DNA from: Desulfobacillus sp041396245
GTDB lineage: Bacteria > Pseudomonadota > Gammaproteobacteria > Burkholderiales > Rhodocyclaceae
Direction: 5' to 3'
Length of the DNA: 64,000 bases
Assembly (NCBI GenBank): GCA_041396245.1
Contig: JAWKYW010000009.1
Location: 57,869 to 121,868, forward strand
Shown in pieces: positions 36,680 through 43,915 of this stretch. The translations under genes and the position numbers were made by a program. The notes under the pieces are model-generated. The model saw only the letters and a list, made by a program, of their open reading frames with translations, was not told where the DNA came from and ran no database searches. Numbering within the stretch: the first letter of the stretch is position 1; each line of letters starts with the position of its first letter.

Positions 36680-38443
36680 TCAAACCACCTTGACCTCGAA
36701 CCCCTCGCCCTCTTCGTCGGTGAGGTGCACCGCGCAGGCGATGCACGGGTCGAAGCTGTGAATGGTGCGCAGCACCTCGATCGGCTGCTTCGAGTCGTGG
36801 ATGGCGTGGCCCTTCAGCGCCGCCTCGTAGGCGCCGGCCTGGCCGTCGGGGTCGCGCGGGCCGGCGTTCCAGGTGCTCGGCACGACGCACTGGTAGTTGG
36901 CGATCTTCTCGTTGTCGATGACGATCCAGTGGGCGAGGCCGCCGCGCGGCGCTTCCATGAAGCCGACGCCCTTCGCGCTCTTCGGCCACGATGAGGGTTC
37001 CCACAGCGCCTCGTTGAAGGTGTCGACGTCGCCGCCCTTGATGTTGGCCGTGAGCTGGTCGAGCCAGCCCTGCATGGCATCGGCGAGAATCTTCGTCTCC
37101 AGCGTGCGCGCCGCCGTGCGGCCAAGCGTGGAGAACAGCGCCTGCACCGGCAGGTCGAGCTGCTTCAGCGTGGCGCCGACCAGTTCCTTCGTCTGGGCGT
37201 GGCCGGTCGCGTAGAGCATCAGCACGCGCGCCAGCGGGCCGACCTCCATCGCCTGGCCCTTCCAGCGCGGCGACTTCATCCACGAGTACGCCTGTTCGAC
37301 CGGCAACTGCTGGAAGGGCGGCTTGGGGCCGCTGTAGTTGAGCTTCGTTTCGCCCTGGTACGGGTGCAGGCCCTTTTCCTTGCCGCCGGCGTAGTCGTAC
37401 CAGGAATGGGCGACGTATTCCTGCACCTGGTCTTCGGCGTTGAGGTCGACCTCGTGCACTTTCGACAGGTCGCGGTTGAGGATGGCGCCGCGCGGGAAGA
37501 AGTAGCCCGAAGGGTCGCCCATGCCCTTGGCCGGCAGGTCGCCGAAGGTCATGAAGTTGCCGAGGCCCTCGCCCTGCTTGAACCAGTCCTTGTAGAAGCC
37601 GGCGATGGCCAGGGTGTCGGGCACGTAGACCTGGTCGACGAAGTCGCGCATCGACTGGATCACCGACCGGATGCGCTGCAGGCCGGTGACGTCGAGCGCG
37701 GTGCCGCCCTGGCCGCCGCGGTAGTTCGGCCCCTTGCCCTTGCCGGGATGGTCGGGCCAGATGCTGATGGCGATCGGCACGCCGCCGACGACGAAATTCG
37801 GATGCGGGTTCTTGCCGCCGAGGATGGTGTGCAGCGCCACCACCTCGCGCTGCCAGGCGAGTGCGTCGAGGTAGTGCGCCACTGCCATCAGGTTGGCTTC
37901 CGCCGGCAGCTTGTAGGCGGGATGGCCCCAGTAGCCGTTGCGGAAGAGGCCGAGCTGGCCGCTGTCCACCTGCTTCTTCAATTTCGCCTGCGCGTCGGCG
38001 AAGTAGCCGGGCGAGGATTTCGCGTACGTCGACAGCGATTGCGCCAGCGCGGCGGTGGCCTTCGGATCGGCCTTCAGCGCGGAGACCACGTCCACCCAGT
38101 CGAGCGCATGCAGGTGGTAGAAGTGCATGACGTGGTCGTGGATGTACTGCGCGCCGATTATCAGGTTGCGGATCAGCTCGGCGTTGGCCGGGATGCGGAT
38201 CTTCAGCGCGTCCTCGACGGCGCGCACCGAGGCGATGGCATGCACCAGGGTGCACACGCCGCAGATGCGCTGGGCGAAGGCCCAGGCGTCGCGCGGGTCG
38301 CGCCCGCGCAGGATGACCTCGATGCCGCGCACCATGGTGCCGGAGGAATAGGCTTCCTCGATGGCGCCGTCCTTCATCTGCGCCTCGATGCGCAGGTGGC
38401 CCTCGATGCGGGTGATGGGGTCGATGACGAGACGTTCACTCAT
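36680..38443 (-). CDS. hynL: [NiFe] hydrogenase large subunit, group 1e (Isp-type)
   Basis: Catalytic subunit of a membrane-bound uptake hydrogenase, 587 residues. The nickel-binding cysteines are present as RICGVC (C61, C64) and DPCIACAVH (C567, C570). The 14-residue tail after H573 is the usual processing peptide removed by a HyaD-type protease, which is not in this window. It is last in the order small subunit-isp1-isp2-large subunit, the arrangement of Thiocapsa hyn and Aquifex-type hydrogenases. A 90-bp gap with a REP pair separates it from isp2. Confidence 0.94.
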   Translation of the reverse strand: MSERLVIDPITRIEGHLRIEAQMKDGAIEEAYSSGTMVRGIEVILRGRDPRDAWAFAQRICGVCTLVHAIASVRAVEDALKIRIPANAELIRNLIIGAQYIHDHVMHFYHLHALDWVDVVSALKADPKATAALAQSLSTYAKSSPGYFADAQAKLKKQVDSGQLGLFRNGYWGHPAYKLPAEANLMAVAHYLDALAWQREVVALHTILGGKNPHPNFVVGGVPIAISIWPDHPGKGKGPNYRGGQGGTALDVTGLQRIRSVIQSMRDFVDQVYVPDTLAIAGFYKDWFKQGEGLGNFMTFGDLPAKGMGDPSGYFFPRGAILNRDLSKVHEVDLNAEDQVQEYVAHSWYDYAGGKEKGLHPYQGETKLNYSGPKPPFQQLPVEQAYSWMKSPRWKGQAMEVGPLARVLMLYATGHAQTKELVGATLKQLDLPVQALFSTLGRTAARTLETKILADAMQGWLDQLTANIKGGDVDTFNEALWEPSSWPKSAKGVGFMEAPRGGLAHWIVIDNEKIANYQCVVPSTWNAGPRDPDGQAGAYEAALKGHAIHDSKQPIEVLRTIHSFDPCIACAVHLTDEEGEGFEVKVV

Positions 38444-38459
38444 TTACGCTTCCCTTCGT

Positions 38460-38537
38460 GTAGGTCGGCCTTCAGGCCGACTTCGGCGCCTGTCCCACAG
38501 GGATTTCCTTCGGTCATCGGGCTGAAGCCCGACCTAC
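38460..38537. repeat. REP-like palindrome pair 3, overlapping the isp2 stop
   Basis: Left palindrome at 38460-38481 and a slightly eroded right one at 38518-38537, spaced 36 bp. The TAG stop of isp2 (38534-38536) is the complement of the CTA inside the repeat's terminal CTAC, so insertion of the repeat set the present 3' end of isp2. Confidence 0.85.
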
Positions 38538-39793
38538 GATTCGTCGAGGTGCTCGGCGACCAGTTCGGTCAGGCCGAGCATTTCGATGTCCATGTGGTAG
38601 TGCTCCAGCGCCTCCTCCATGACGACGCGGCAGTTGGCGCAGGCCGTCACCACGGTTTTCACGCCGAGCTCCTCGATCTGCGCCTTCTTGCGCTTGAAGG
38701 AAGTCAGTCGCAGCGACTCGGCGCGCTCGTTGGCGGAGACGCCGCCCCCGCCGCCGCAGCACCAGTTCATGACGCCGCCGTCGGTCATCTCCCTGAACTG
38801 CGGCGCCAGCTGGTTGAGCAGCGTGCGCGGCTGTTCGTAGACGCCGCCGCGGCGCGAGATCTGGCAGGGATCGTGATAGGTGAGCGGCTTGTCCAGCGTG
38901 CCCTTCAGCTTCAGCTTGCCGGCGCGGCGCAGGTCGTCGAGCACCTCGAGGATGTGCTTCACCTCGAAGCCGAAGGGCCGGCCCATCAGGTTCGGCCCTT
39001 CCCAGCGGATGGCGGTGTAGGCATGGCCGCACTCCGGGCTGATGACGCACTTCACCTTCAGCCGTTCGGCGGCGCCGACGATGCGGCCGACCAGATCGCG
39101 GGCAAGGTCGGAGGCGCCGATCTGGATGCCGCTGTTGGTGGCTTCATAGGCGTCCTCCGCCAGCGTCCAGGTGGCGCCGGCCCGGTTGAGGATGCGGCCG
39201 ACGGCGCCGAGGTACTCCGGGAAGTTGAGGATCTCCCACGACGACATCAGCACCAGGTAGTCGGCGTTCTCGCGGTTCACCGGCACCTCGAAGCCGAACT
39301 CCTTCTGCACGCGCTTGATCGTCGCTTCCACCGTGGCCCACTTCACGCCGGCCGGGCTGCCGCTCTGGATGGCGCGCTTGGTGGCGGTGACGAGGCCCTC
39401 CGGCGCGTGGCCGGCCGCCGTCAAGCCCTCGCGCATCCTGCGCACCATGTAGGCGATGTCGTTGCCGACCGGGCAGACCATCGAGCAGCGCCCGCACAAA
39501 GTGCAGGAGTCGTAGACCAGCGGCCCCCATTCGGCGAGTTCGGCGTCGGTGACCGGCTTGATGAGACCGACCAGCTTCGCCAGCCTGCCGAGCAGGGTGT
39601 ATTCCTGCTGCCAGGCACGGCGCAGCGGCTCAAGCTTGCTGATGGGCGTGTACTTCGGGTCGCCGGTCTCGGTGTAGAACAGGCAGGCCTCGGCACACAG
39701 GCCGCAGTGCACGCAACTGGAGAAGAAGCTGGCGATGGGCGCGTCGAGCACTTCCATGAAGGCGTTGTAGCCGCGTTCGAAGGTGGCGCTCAT
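38534..39793 (-). CDS. isp2: Hydrogenase-associated heterodisulfide-reductase-like protein Isp2
   Basis: A 419-residue iron-sulfur protein of the HdrD/DsrK/GlpC class. Two [4Fe-4S] motifs occur near the N-terminus: C27-x2-C30-x2-C33-x3-C37 and C97-x2-C100-x2-C103-x3-C107. Two CCG-type domains follow, with SPECGHAY and YHDPCQISRRGG, then NWCCGGGGG and TACANCRVVMEEAL. In Isp-type hydrogenases it carries electrons between the HynSL dimer and the cytochrome b Isp1. The ATG at 39793 gives MSATFERGYNAF; upstream bases belong to a dispersed repeat. Confidence 0.92.
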   Translation of the reverse strand: MSATFERGYNAFMEVLDAPIASFFSSCVHCGLCAEACLFYTETGDPKYTPISKLEPLRRAWQQEYTLLGRLAKLVGLIKPVTDAELAEWGPLVYDSCTLCGRCSMVCPVGNDIAYMVRRMREGLTAAGHAPEGLVTATKRAIQSGSPAGVKWATVEATIKRVQKEFGFEVPVNRENADYLVLMSSWEILNFPEYLGAVGRILNRAGATWTLAEDAYEATNSGIQIGASDLARDLVGRIVGAAERLKVKCVISPECGHAYTAIRWEGPNLMGRPFGFEVKHILEVLDDLRRAGKLKLKGTLDKPLTYHDPCQISRRGGVYEQPRTLLNQLAPQFREMTDGGVMNWCCGGGGGVSANERAESLRLTSFKRKKAQIEELGVKTVVTACANCRVVMEEALEHYHMDIEMLGLTELVAEHLDES

Positions 39794-39813
39794 GGTATTT
39801 CTCCAGCCATATT

Positions 39814-39889
39814 CGTCATTCCCGCGAAAGCGGGAATCCATGGGGGTGGGCATGAAAGGCACTGGATTCCCGCTTTCGCGGGAATGACG
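39814..39889. repeat. 27-bp perfect inverted repeat element between isp1 and isp2
   Basis: Arms at 39814-39840 and 39863-39889 are exact complements; each arm itself contains the smaller palindrome ATTCCCGC..GCGGGAAT. The 22-bp centre is unrelated. A divergent copy occurs at 41699-41771, upstream of the same operon, and a half copy at 62606-62630. This is a dispersed non-coding element, possibly folding the hydrogenase mRNA between two genes. Confidence 0.85.
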
Positions 39890-39914
39890 GGTGCCTGAGC
39901 GGCCATAGAAAGCC

Positions 39915-40574
39915 TCATGACGCTACCCCCTTCCTTCCAAAAATATCCCCGTTGTACCAGCGCGAGACGAACACGCTGACGGTGTGGAAGAGCTTGGTGA
40001 AGGGCAGCGCCACCAGCAGCAGTTCGACCGAGAGGAGGTGCAGGGCCAGCGCCAGCGTGTAGTCGATCAACAGGTGGTGGAAGGCGAGGTAGCCCGTCGC
40101 CAGCGGCAGGAAGGTCAGCAGCCAGGCGAGGTAATCCTGGAAGCCGGAGAGGAAGCGCTTCACCGGATTGGCGAGCCGGCTCGCCAGCACCGCGATCAGG
40201 GCGAGGAGGGCGGCGACGGCGGCGATGTCGATCACCTGCGTCGGCAGGCCGGGCCAGCCGATGCCGAACAGGCTCCTCGCCAGTTCGATGTGCGGCACGA
40301 AGAACAGCAGCGTGATGGCGAAGCCGAGATGGAAGACGTAGCCGCCGATGTAGGTGACCGGTGCGCGCTTCAGCAGGCCGGGCGGCGGCAGCGAGCGGCT
40401 GAAGATCGTGCGCCAGCCGCTGCCGGGGCTGTGCTCGCGCGGTTTCGAGAGATCCGCCTTGCGGCCGAGGCCGAAGATCTCGAACAGGCGCAGCAGGATG
40501 CCGAAGGCGCAGATGGCCAGCGCGATCGACAGGCCGGGTCCGCGCGCCCAGGTGAGCAGTTCGAGATTGCTCAT
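39915..40574 (-). CDS. isp1: Hydrogenase cytochrome b subunit Isp1 (NarI-like)
   Basis: A 219-residue inner-membrane protein with five predicted helices, resembling NarI/DsrM diheme cytochromes b. Helix histidines appear in GGYVFHLGFAITLLFFVPH and in LAFHHLLIDY and LALHLLSVEL. It would pass electrons from Isp2 to the quinone pool. The start overlaps the small-subunit stop by four bases (ATGA). Position between hynS and isp2 identifies it as Isp1 and not a nitrate reductase subunit; no narGHJ genes are near. Confidence 0.9.
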   Translation of the reverse strand: MSNLELLTWARGPGLSIALAICAFGILLRLFEIFGLGRKADLSKPREHSPGSGWRTIFSRSLPPPGLLKRAPVTYIGGYVFHLGFAITLLFFVPHIELARSLFGIGWPGLPTQVIDIAAVAALLALIAVLASRLANPVKRFLSGFQDYLAWLLTFLPLATGYLAFHHLLIDYTLALALHLLSVELLLVALPFTKLFHTVSVFVSRWYNGDIFGRKGVAS

Positions 40575-41665
40575 TTCGCTTTCTCCAGGTCGTCGACCGT
40601 CATCTTCCGGTGCGCCGCCTGCGCTGCTTTCTTCGCCGCGCGGTTGCGCATCGCCATGGCCGCGCCGGCGATGGCGCCGCCGGCCGCGGCCGCGCCGACC
40701 ATCATCTGCACCGGGGCGATGGGCGTCGACAGCGGCTTGTAGAGCGGTCCCATGTCCCAGAAGCCCGGCTCGGAGCAGCCGATGCAGCCGTGGCCGGACT
40801 GGATGGGGAAGCTCACGCCCTGATTCCATTTGGTGGTGGCGCAGGCGTTGTAGGTAACGGGGCCCTTGCAGCCGAGCTTGAACAGGCACCAGCCCTTGCG
40901 CGCGCCCTCGTCGTCGAAGGTCTCGGCGAACTTGCCCTGGTCGTAGAAGGGGCGGCGGTAGCAGCGGTCGTGGATGCTCTCGCCGTAGAACACCTTGGGC
41001 CGGCCCTGCGCGTCGAGTTCCGGCAGCGTGTTGAAGGTGAGGAAGTGCGCCAGCACGCCGGTGATCACCACCGGGATCGGCGGGCAGCCGGGCACGTTCA
41101 TCACCGGCTTGTCCTTGATGATGTCGCGCACCGCAACCGCGCCGGTCGGATTCGGCTGCGCCGCCGGCAGTCCGCCGTAGGCCGCGCAGGTGCCGACGGC
41201 AATCACCGCCGCCGCGCCGGCCGCGGTCTCCTTCAGCATGTCGAGGTTGCTGATGCCGGCGATGGTGGAGTAGCCGGGATTGCCGAGCGGGATGGAGCCG
41301 TCCACGACGAGCAGGTATTTGCCGTGGTTCTCGCGCATCGCCGCCTCGCGCGCGGCTTCGGCCGCCTCGCCGGAAGCGGCCTGCAGCGTGTGGTGGTAGT
41401 CGAGGGAAATCTGTTCGAGGATCAGACCTTCGATCGAGGGCGTGTGCGAGCGGGTGAGCGATTCGGTGCAGCCGGTGCACTCCTGGAAGGAGAGCCAGAT
41501 CACCGAGGGGCGGCGGGCTTTTTCGAGTGCCGCGGCGATGGCCGGCACCATCGAGGGCGGCAGCGCCATCAGCGAAGCGGTGGTGGCGCAGAACTTGAGG
41601 AAGCCGCGGCGGCTGATGCCTTGCCGGCGCAGGGTCTCGGCGATGGTCGGTCCGTCGAACGCCAT
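40571..41665 (-). CDS. hynS: [NiFe] hydrogenase small subunit, Tat-exported
   Basis: Iron-sulfur electron-transfer subunit, 364 residues. The twin-arginine signal SRRGFLKF (R19, R20) sends the folded dimer to the periplasm. Cluster ligands are visible as ECTGCTES and GTCAAYGG, VPGCPP, HDRCYRR, WCLFKLGC, NACATTKWNQG and GHGCIGCSE. A C-terminal hydrophobic helix (MMVGAAAAGGAIAGAAM) would anchor it. The ATG at 41665 was preferred because upstream codons come from a dispersed repeat. First structural gene of the hydrogenase operon. Confidence 0.95.
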   Translation of the reverse strand: MAFDGPTIAETLRRQGISRRGFLKFCATTASLMALPPSMVPAIAAALEKARRPSVIWLSFQECTGCTESLTRSHTPSIEGLILEQISLDYHHTLQAASGEAAEAAREAAMRENHGKYLLVVDGSIPLGNPGYSTIAGISNLDMLKETAAGAAAVIAVGTCAAYGGLPAAQPNPTGAVAVRDIIKDKPVMNVPGCPPIPVVITGVLAHFLTFNTLPELDAQGRPKVFYGESIHDRCYRRPFYDQGKFAETFDDEGARKGWCLFKLGCKGPVTYNACATTKWNQGVSFPIQSGHGCIGCSEPGFWDMGPLYKPLSTPIAPVQMMVGAAAAGGAIAGAAMAMRNRAAKKAAQAAHRKMTVDDLEKAK

Positions 41666-41698
41666 GGCACCTCCTGTTGGATGCACTGATAGCCGACG

Positions 41699-41771
41699 CG
41701 TCATTCCCGCGCAAGCGGGAATCCACAAGACGCATGGATTCCGGGTTCCGCTACGCGGCCCCGGAATGACG
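41699..41771. repeat. Divergent copy of the inverted repeat element
   Basis: The left arm (41699-41725) differs from that at 39814 by one base in its centre; the right arm (41735-41771) carries an extra internal hairpin (GGGTTCCGCTACGCGGCCCC). It fills the gap between the HupH-like gene and hynS. Confidence 0.75.
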
Positions 41772-41776
41772 AATTG

Positions 41777-42175
41777 CTATCGCTTACCCATTCTGCGCCT
41801 GCCCCAATTTTTTGCCAGTTCCGCGGCGGAATCGGCGACGTCCTCGGCCTGGCTCATCAGCAGCTCGGGCACGAAGGCGATTTCGATGAAGCGCGCCAGC
41901 GTTTCGCCGGCCTCGTTGCGGTGGGTCAGCAGCCAGACGCCGTGGAAAGACGTTTCGCGCACGCTGCTCGGGCCGCCGGCGTGGATCGTCGCCTCGACCT
42001 CGCCCTCGCCCAGCGCGGCGAGCAGCTCGGCCTCGTCCCGCGGTCCCATCGGCAGGGCGCCGAGGTCGATCACGCTGGTTTCGCCCGATTCGAGCAGCCG
42101 CGCGAGGGCGTGGCGGATCTCGTTCAGGATCGGCAGCGCGTTGCCGTGCTCAGCGCCGGTAGCGGTTGATGGCAT
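41777..42175 (-). CDS. HupH/HyaF C-terminal-type hydrogenase expression protein
   Basis: A 132-residue protein similar to the C-terminal domain of HupH/HyaF, proteins needed for making the iron-sulfur clusters of oxygen-tolerant or membrane hydrogenases. The fit rests on a pattern LLAALGEGEVEATIHAG, then ETSFHGVWLLTH, RFIEIAFVPELL and AEDVADSAAEL. The N-terminal HupH part is missing, which is common in Isp operons. It starts within pyrF (26-base overlap) and precedes hynS by 111 bases. Confidence 0.65.
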   Translation of the reverse strand: MPSTATGAEHGNALPILNEIRHALARLLESGETSVIDLGALPMGPRDEAELLAALGEGEVEATIHAGGPSSVRETSFHGVWLLTHRNEAGETLARFIEIAFVPELLMSQAEDVADSAAELAKNWGRRRMGKR

Positions 42176-42965
42176 CGCGGGTCTCCAGTGCCACGCGGCG
42201 CGCGGCGGCAGCGAAATTTTCGTCCTTTCCGGCGTAGAGGATGGCGCGCGAGGAGTTGATCATCAGCCCCGTGCCGGCCGCCGTCCTGCCGGCACTGACT
42301 GTTGCCTCGATGTCGCCGCCCTGGGCGCCGATGCCCGGCACCAGCAGCGGCATGTCGCCGACGAGGCGGCGCACCTCGGCCAGCTCGGCCGGGAAGGTGG
42401 CGCCGACCACCAGCGCACACTGGCCGCCGGCGTTCCATTTCGTCGCCACCAGTTCGGCGACGTGCTGGTACAGCTTGCGTCCCTGCGTTTCGAGGAACTG
42501 CAGGTCGGAGCCGCCGGCGTTGGAGGTGCGGCAGAGGATGATGACGCCGCGCTCCTTCCAGGCCAGATAAGGTTCAATGGAGTCGAAGCCCATGTAGGGA
42601 TTCACCGTCAGCGCGTCGGCGCCGTAGCGCTCGAAGGCTTCCCGCGCGTACTGCTCGGCGGTGGCGCCGATGTCGCCGCGCTTGGCGTCGAGGATCACCG
42701 GGATGCCCGGGTGCTTCTCGTGGATGTGGCGGATCAGCGCCTCGAGCTGGTCCTCGGCGCGGTTCGCCGCGAAGTAGGCGATCTGCGGCTTGAAGGCGCA
42801 GGCGAGGTCGGCCGTGGCGTCGGCGACCGATTTGCAGAATTCGAGGATGGCGTCGCCGCGGCCCTTGAGGGCGGCGGGGAATTTCGCCGGGTCGGGGTCG
42901 AGGCCGACGCAGAGCAGGGAGTCGTTGCGCGCCCAGGCGGCCTGGAGGGAGGTCTTGAAGTCCAT
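42150..42965 (-). CDS. pyrF: Orotidine 5'-phosphate decarboxylase (long type)
   Basis: Decarboxylates OMP to UMP, the last step of pyrimidine synthesis. The 271-residue protein belongs to the longer PyrF subgroup. The catalytic set is ILDAKRGDIGATA with D93, K95 and D98; LCVGLDPDPAKFP lies near residue 18 and LLVPGIGAQGGD near 215. It overlaps the HupH-like gene, so pyrimidine and hydrogenase genes may share transcripts. Divergent from the VOC-protein gene, with 72 bases between. Confidence 0.95.
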   Translation of the reverse strand: MDFKTSLQAAWARNDSLLCVGLDPDPAKFPAALKGRGDAILEFCKSVADATADLACAFKPQIAYFAANRAEDQLEALIRHIHEKHPGIPVILDAKRGDIGATAEQYAREAFERYGADALTVNPYMGFDSIEPYLAWKERGVIILCRTSNAGGSDLQFLETQGRKLYQHVAELVATKWNAGGQCALVVGATFPAELAEVRRLVGDMPLLVPGIGAQGGDIEATVSAGRTAAGTGLMINSSRAILYAGKDENFAAAARRVALETRDAINRYRR

Positions 42966-43037
42966 GCGGCTATTGTAAGCTTGGCAGCACTTCCGCGCGT
43001 CCGCTCAAAGTAAAATGCCGCTTTTACGGGAGACACC

Positions 43038-43511
43038 ATGACTGCGCGTCCTTTCAGAGTGCTCGGCATCCAGCAGATCGCCATCGGCGGCCCCTCCAAG
43101 GCGCGGCTGAAGACGCTGTGGGTGGACAAGCTCGGCCTGTCCGTCACCGGCAATTTCGTCAGCGAGCGGGAGAACGTCGACGAGGACATCTGCGCCATGG
43201 GCAGCGGCCCCTTCAAGGTGGAGGTCGACCTGATGCAGCCGCTCGATGCGGAGAAGAAGCCGGCCGTGCACGCCACGCCGCTCAACCACGTCGGCCTGTG
43301 GGTGGACGACCTGCCGCAGGCCATGGCATGGTTGACGGCGCAGGGCGTGCGCTTCGCCCCGGGCGGCATCCGCAAGGGAGCCGCCGGCTACGACATCTGC
43401 TTCCTGCACCCGAAGGCCAGCGAGGAGTTCCCGATCGCCGGCGAAGGCGTGCTGATCGAGCTGGTGCAGGCGCCGCCGGAAGTGATCGAAGCCTTTTCGA
43501 AACTCGCCTGA
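43038..43511 (+). CDS. VOC-family protein, possibly methylmalonyl-CoA epimerase or lactoylglutathione lyase-like
   Basis: A 157-residue protein with two beta-alpha-beta-beta-beta modules. Likely metal ligands: Q in IQQIAIGG near residue 13, H in LNHVGLWVDD near 80 and E in LIELVQAP near 144. The shape suits glyoxalase I or methylmalonyl-CoA epimerase. An epimerase is required by the mutase pathway at 48,100-55,640 and no other candidate in that cluster is visible, so this is plausible but unproven; the gene is 5 kb away and on the other strand. Confidence 0.65.
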   Translation: MTARPFRVLGIQQIAIGGPSKARLKTLWVDKLGLSVTGNFVSERENVDEDICAMGSGPFKVEVDLMQPLDAEKKPAVHATPLNHVGLWVDDLPQAMAWLTAQGVRFAPGGIRKGAAGYDICFLHPKASEEFPIAGEGVLIELVQAPPEVIEAFSKLA

Positions 43512-43522
43512 AGGAGAAGAAC

Positions 43523-43915
43523 ATGGGAAGGAGGCTGTTCCTGGCCGGAATCGCCGTGCTGGCGGGACTGACTTTTGCGGGATGCGGTACCACATCCGAT
43601 GCGCGCGCCGAGCGCGGCACCGGCGTCATCGCCAGCTACGCCGTGCCGTTCGAGCAGGTTTGGGCGGCGCTGCCCGAGCTGCTGAAGGAGCTCGGCATCC
43701 GCGTCACCGGCCAGAACATGGCCGAGGGCGTCATGCAGGTCGAGGGCGGCGGCACCATGGGCGACAGCGCGACGATCTACGTCGAGCGCATCGGCACCAG
43801 GGGCAACAGCCGCGTCGAGGTGGCGCTCGGCAGCACGCTCGGCGTGAATCTGTCGCTCGGCGACATGCCGAAGGACATTCACAAGCGCCTGGCCCAGCGC
43901 TTCAAGCGTTTTTGA
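43523..43915 (+). CDS. Small outer-membrane or periplasmic lipoprotein
   Basis: A 130-residue lipoprotein: signal peptide with lipobox FAGC (C21), then a compact domain FEQVWAALPELLKELGIRV, VMQVEGG and IYVERIGTRGNSRVEVALGS. This helix-strand pattern resembles BamC-like or DUF3568-type small lipoprotein domains. Twelve bases separate it from the VOC gene, so they are cotranscribed. Function unknown. The lipobox codons contain a reversed 10-mer AAAGTCAGTC (43566-43575). Its end overlaps the convergent GGDEF/EAL gene by 14 bases. Confidence 0.75.
   Translation: MGRRLFLAGIAVLAGLTFAGCGTTSDARAERGTGVIASYAVPFEQVWAALPELLKELGIRVTGQNMAEGVMQVEGGGTMGDSATIYVERIGTRGNSRVEVALGSTLGVNLSLGDMPKDIHKRLAQRFKRF

Noticed and set aside
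36624..38255. Very long Arg/Pro-rich open frame on the minus strand (543 codons)
   Set aside because: It is a shifted frame of the hydrogenase large subunit; the true frame carries all catalytic motifs. Similar long shadows over pilT, ilvD, pccA, the mutase and matB were dropped for the same reason.
39915..40574. Nitrate reductase gamma subunit (NarI)
   Set aside because: NarI-like fold, but it lies between hydrogenase small subunit and Isp2 with four-base overlap and no narGHJ genes nearby; Isp1 fits better.
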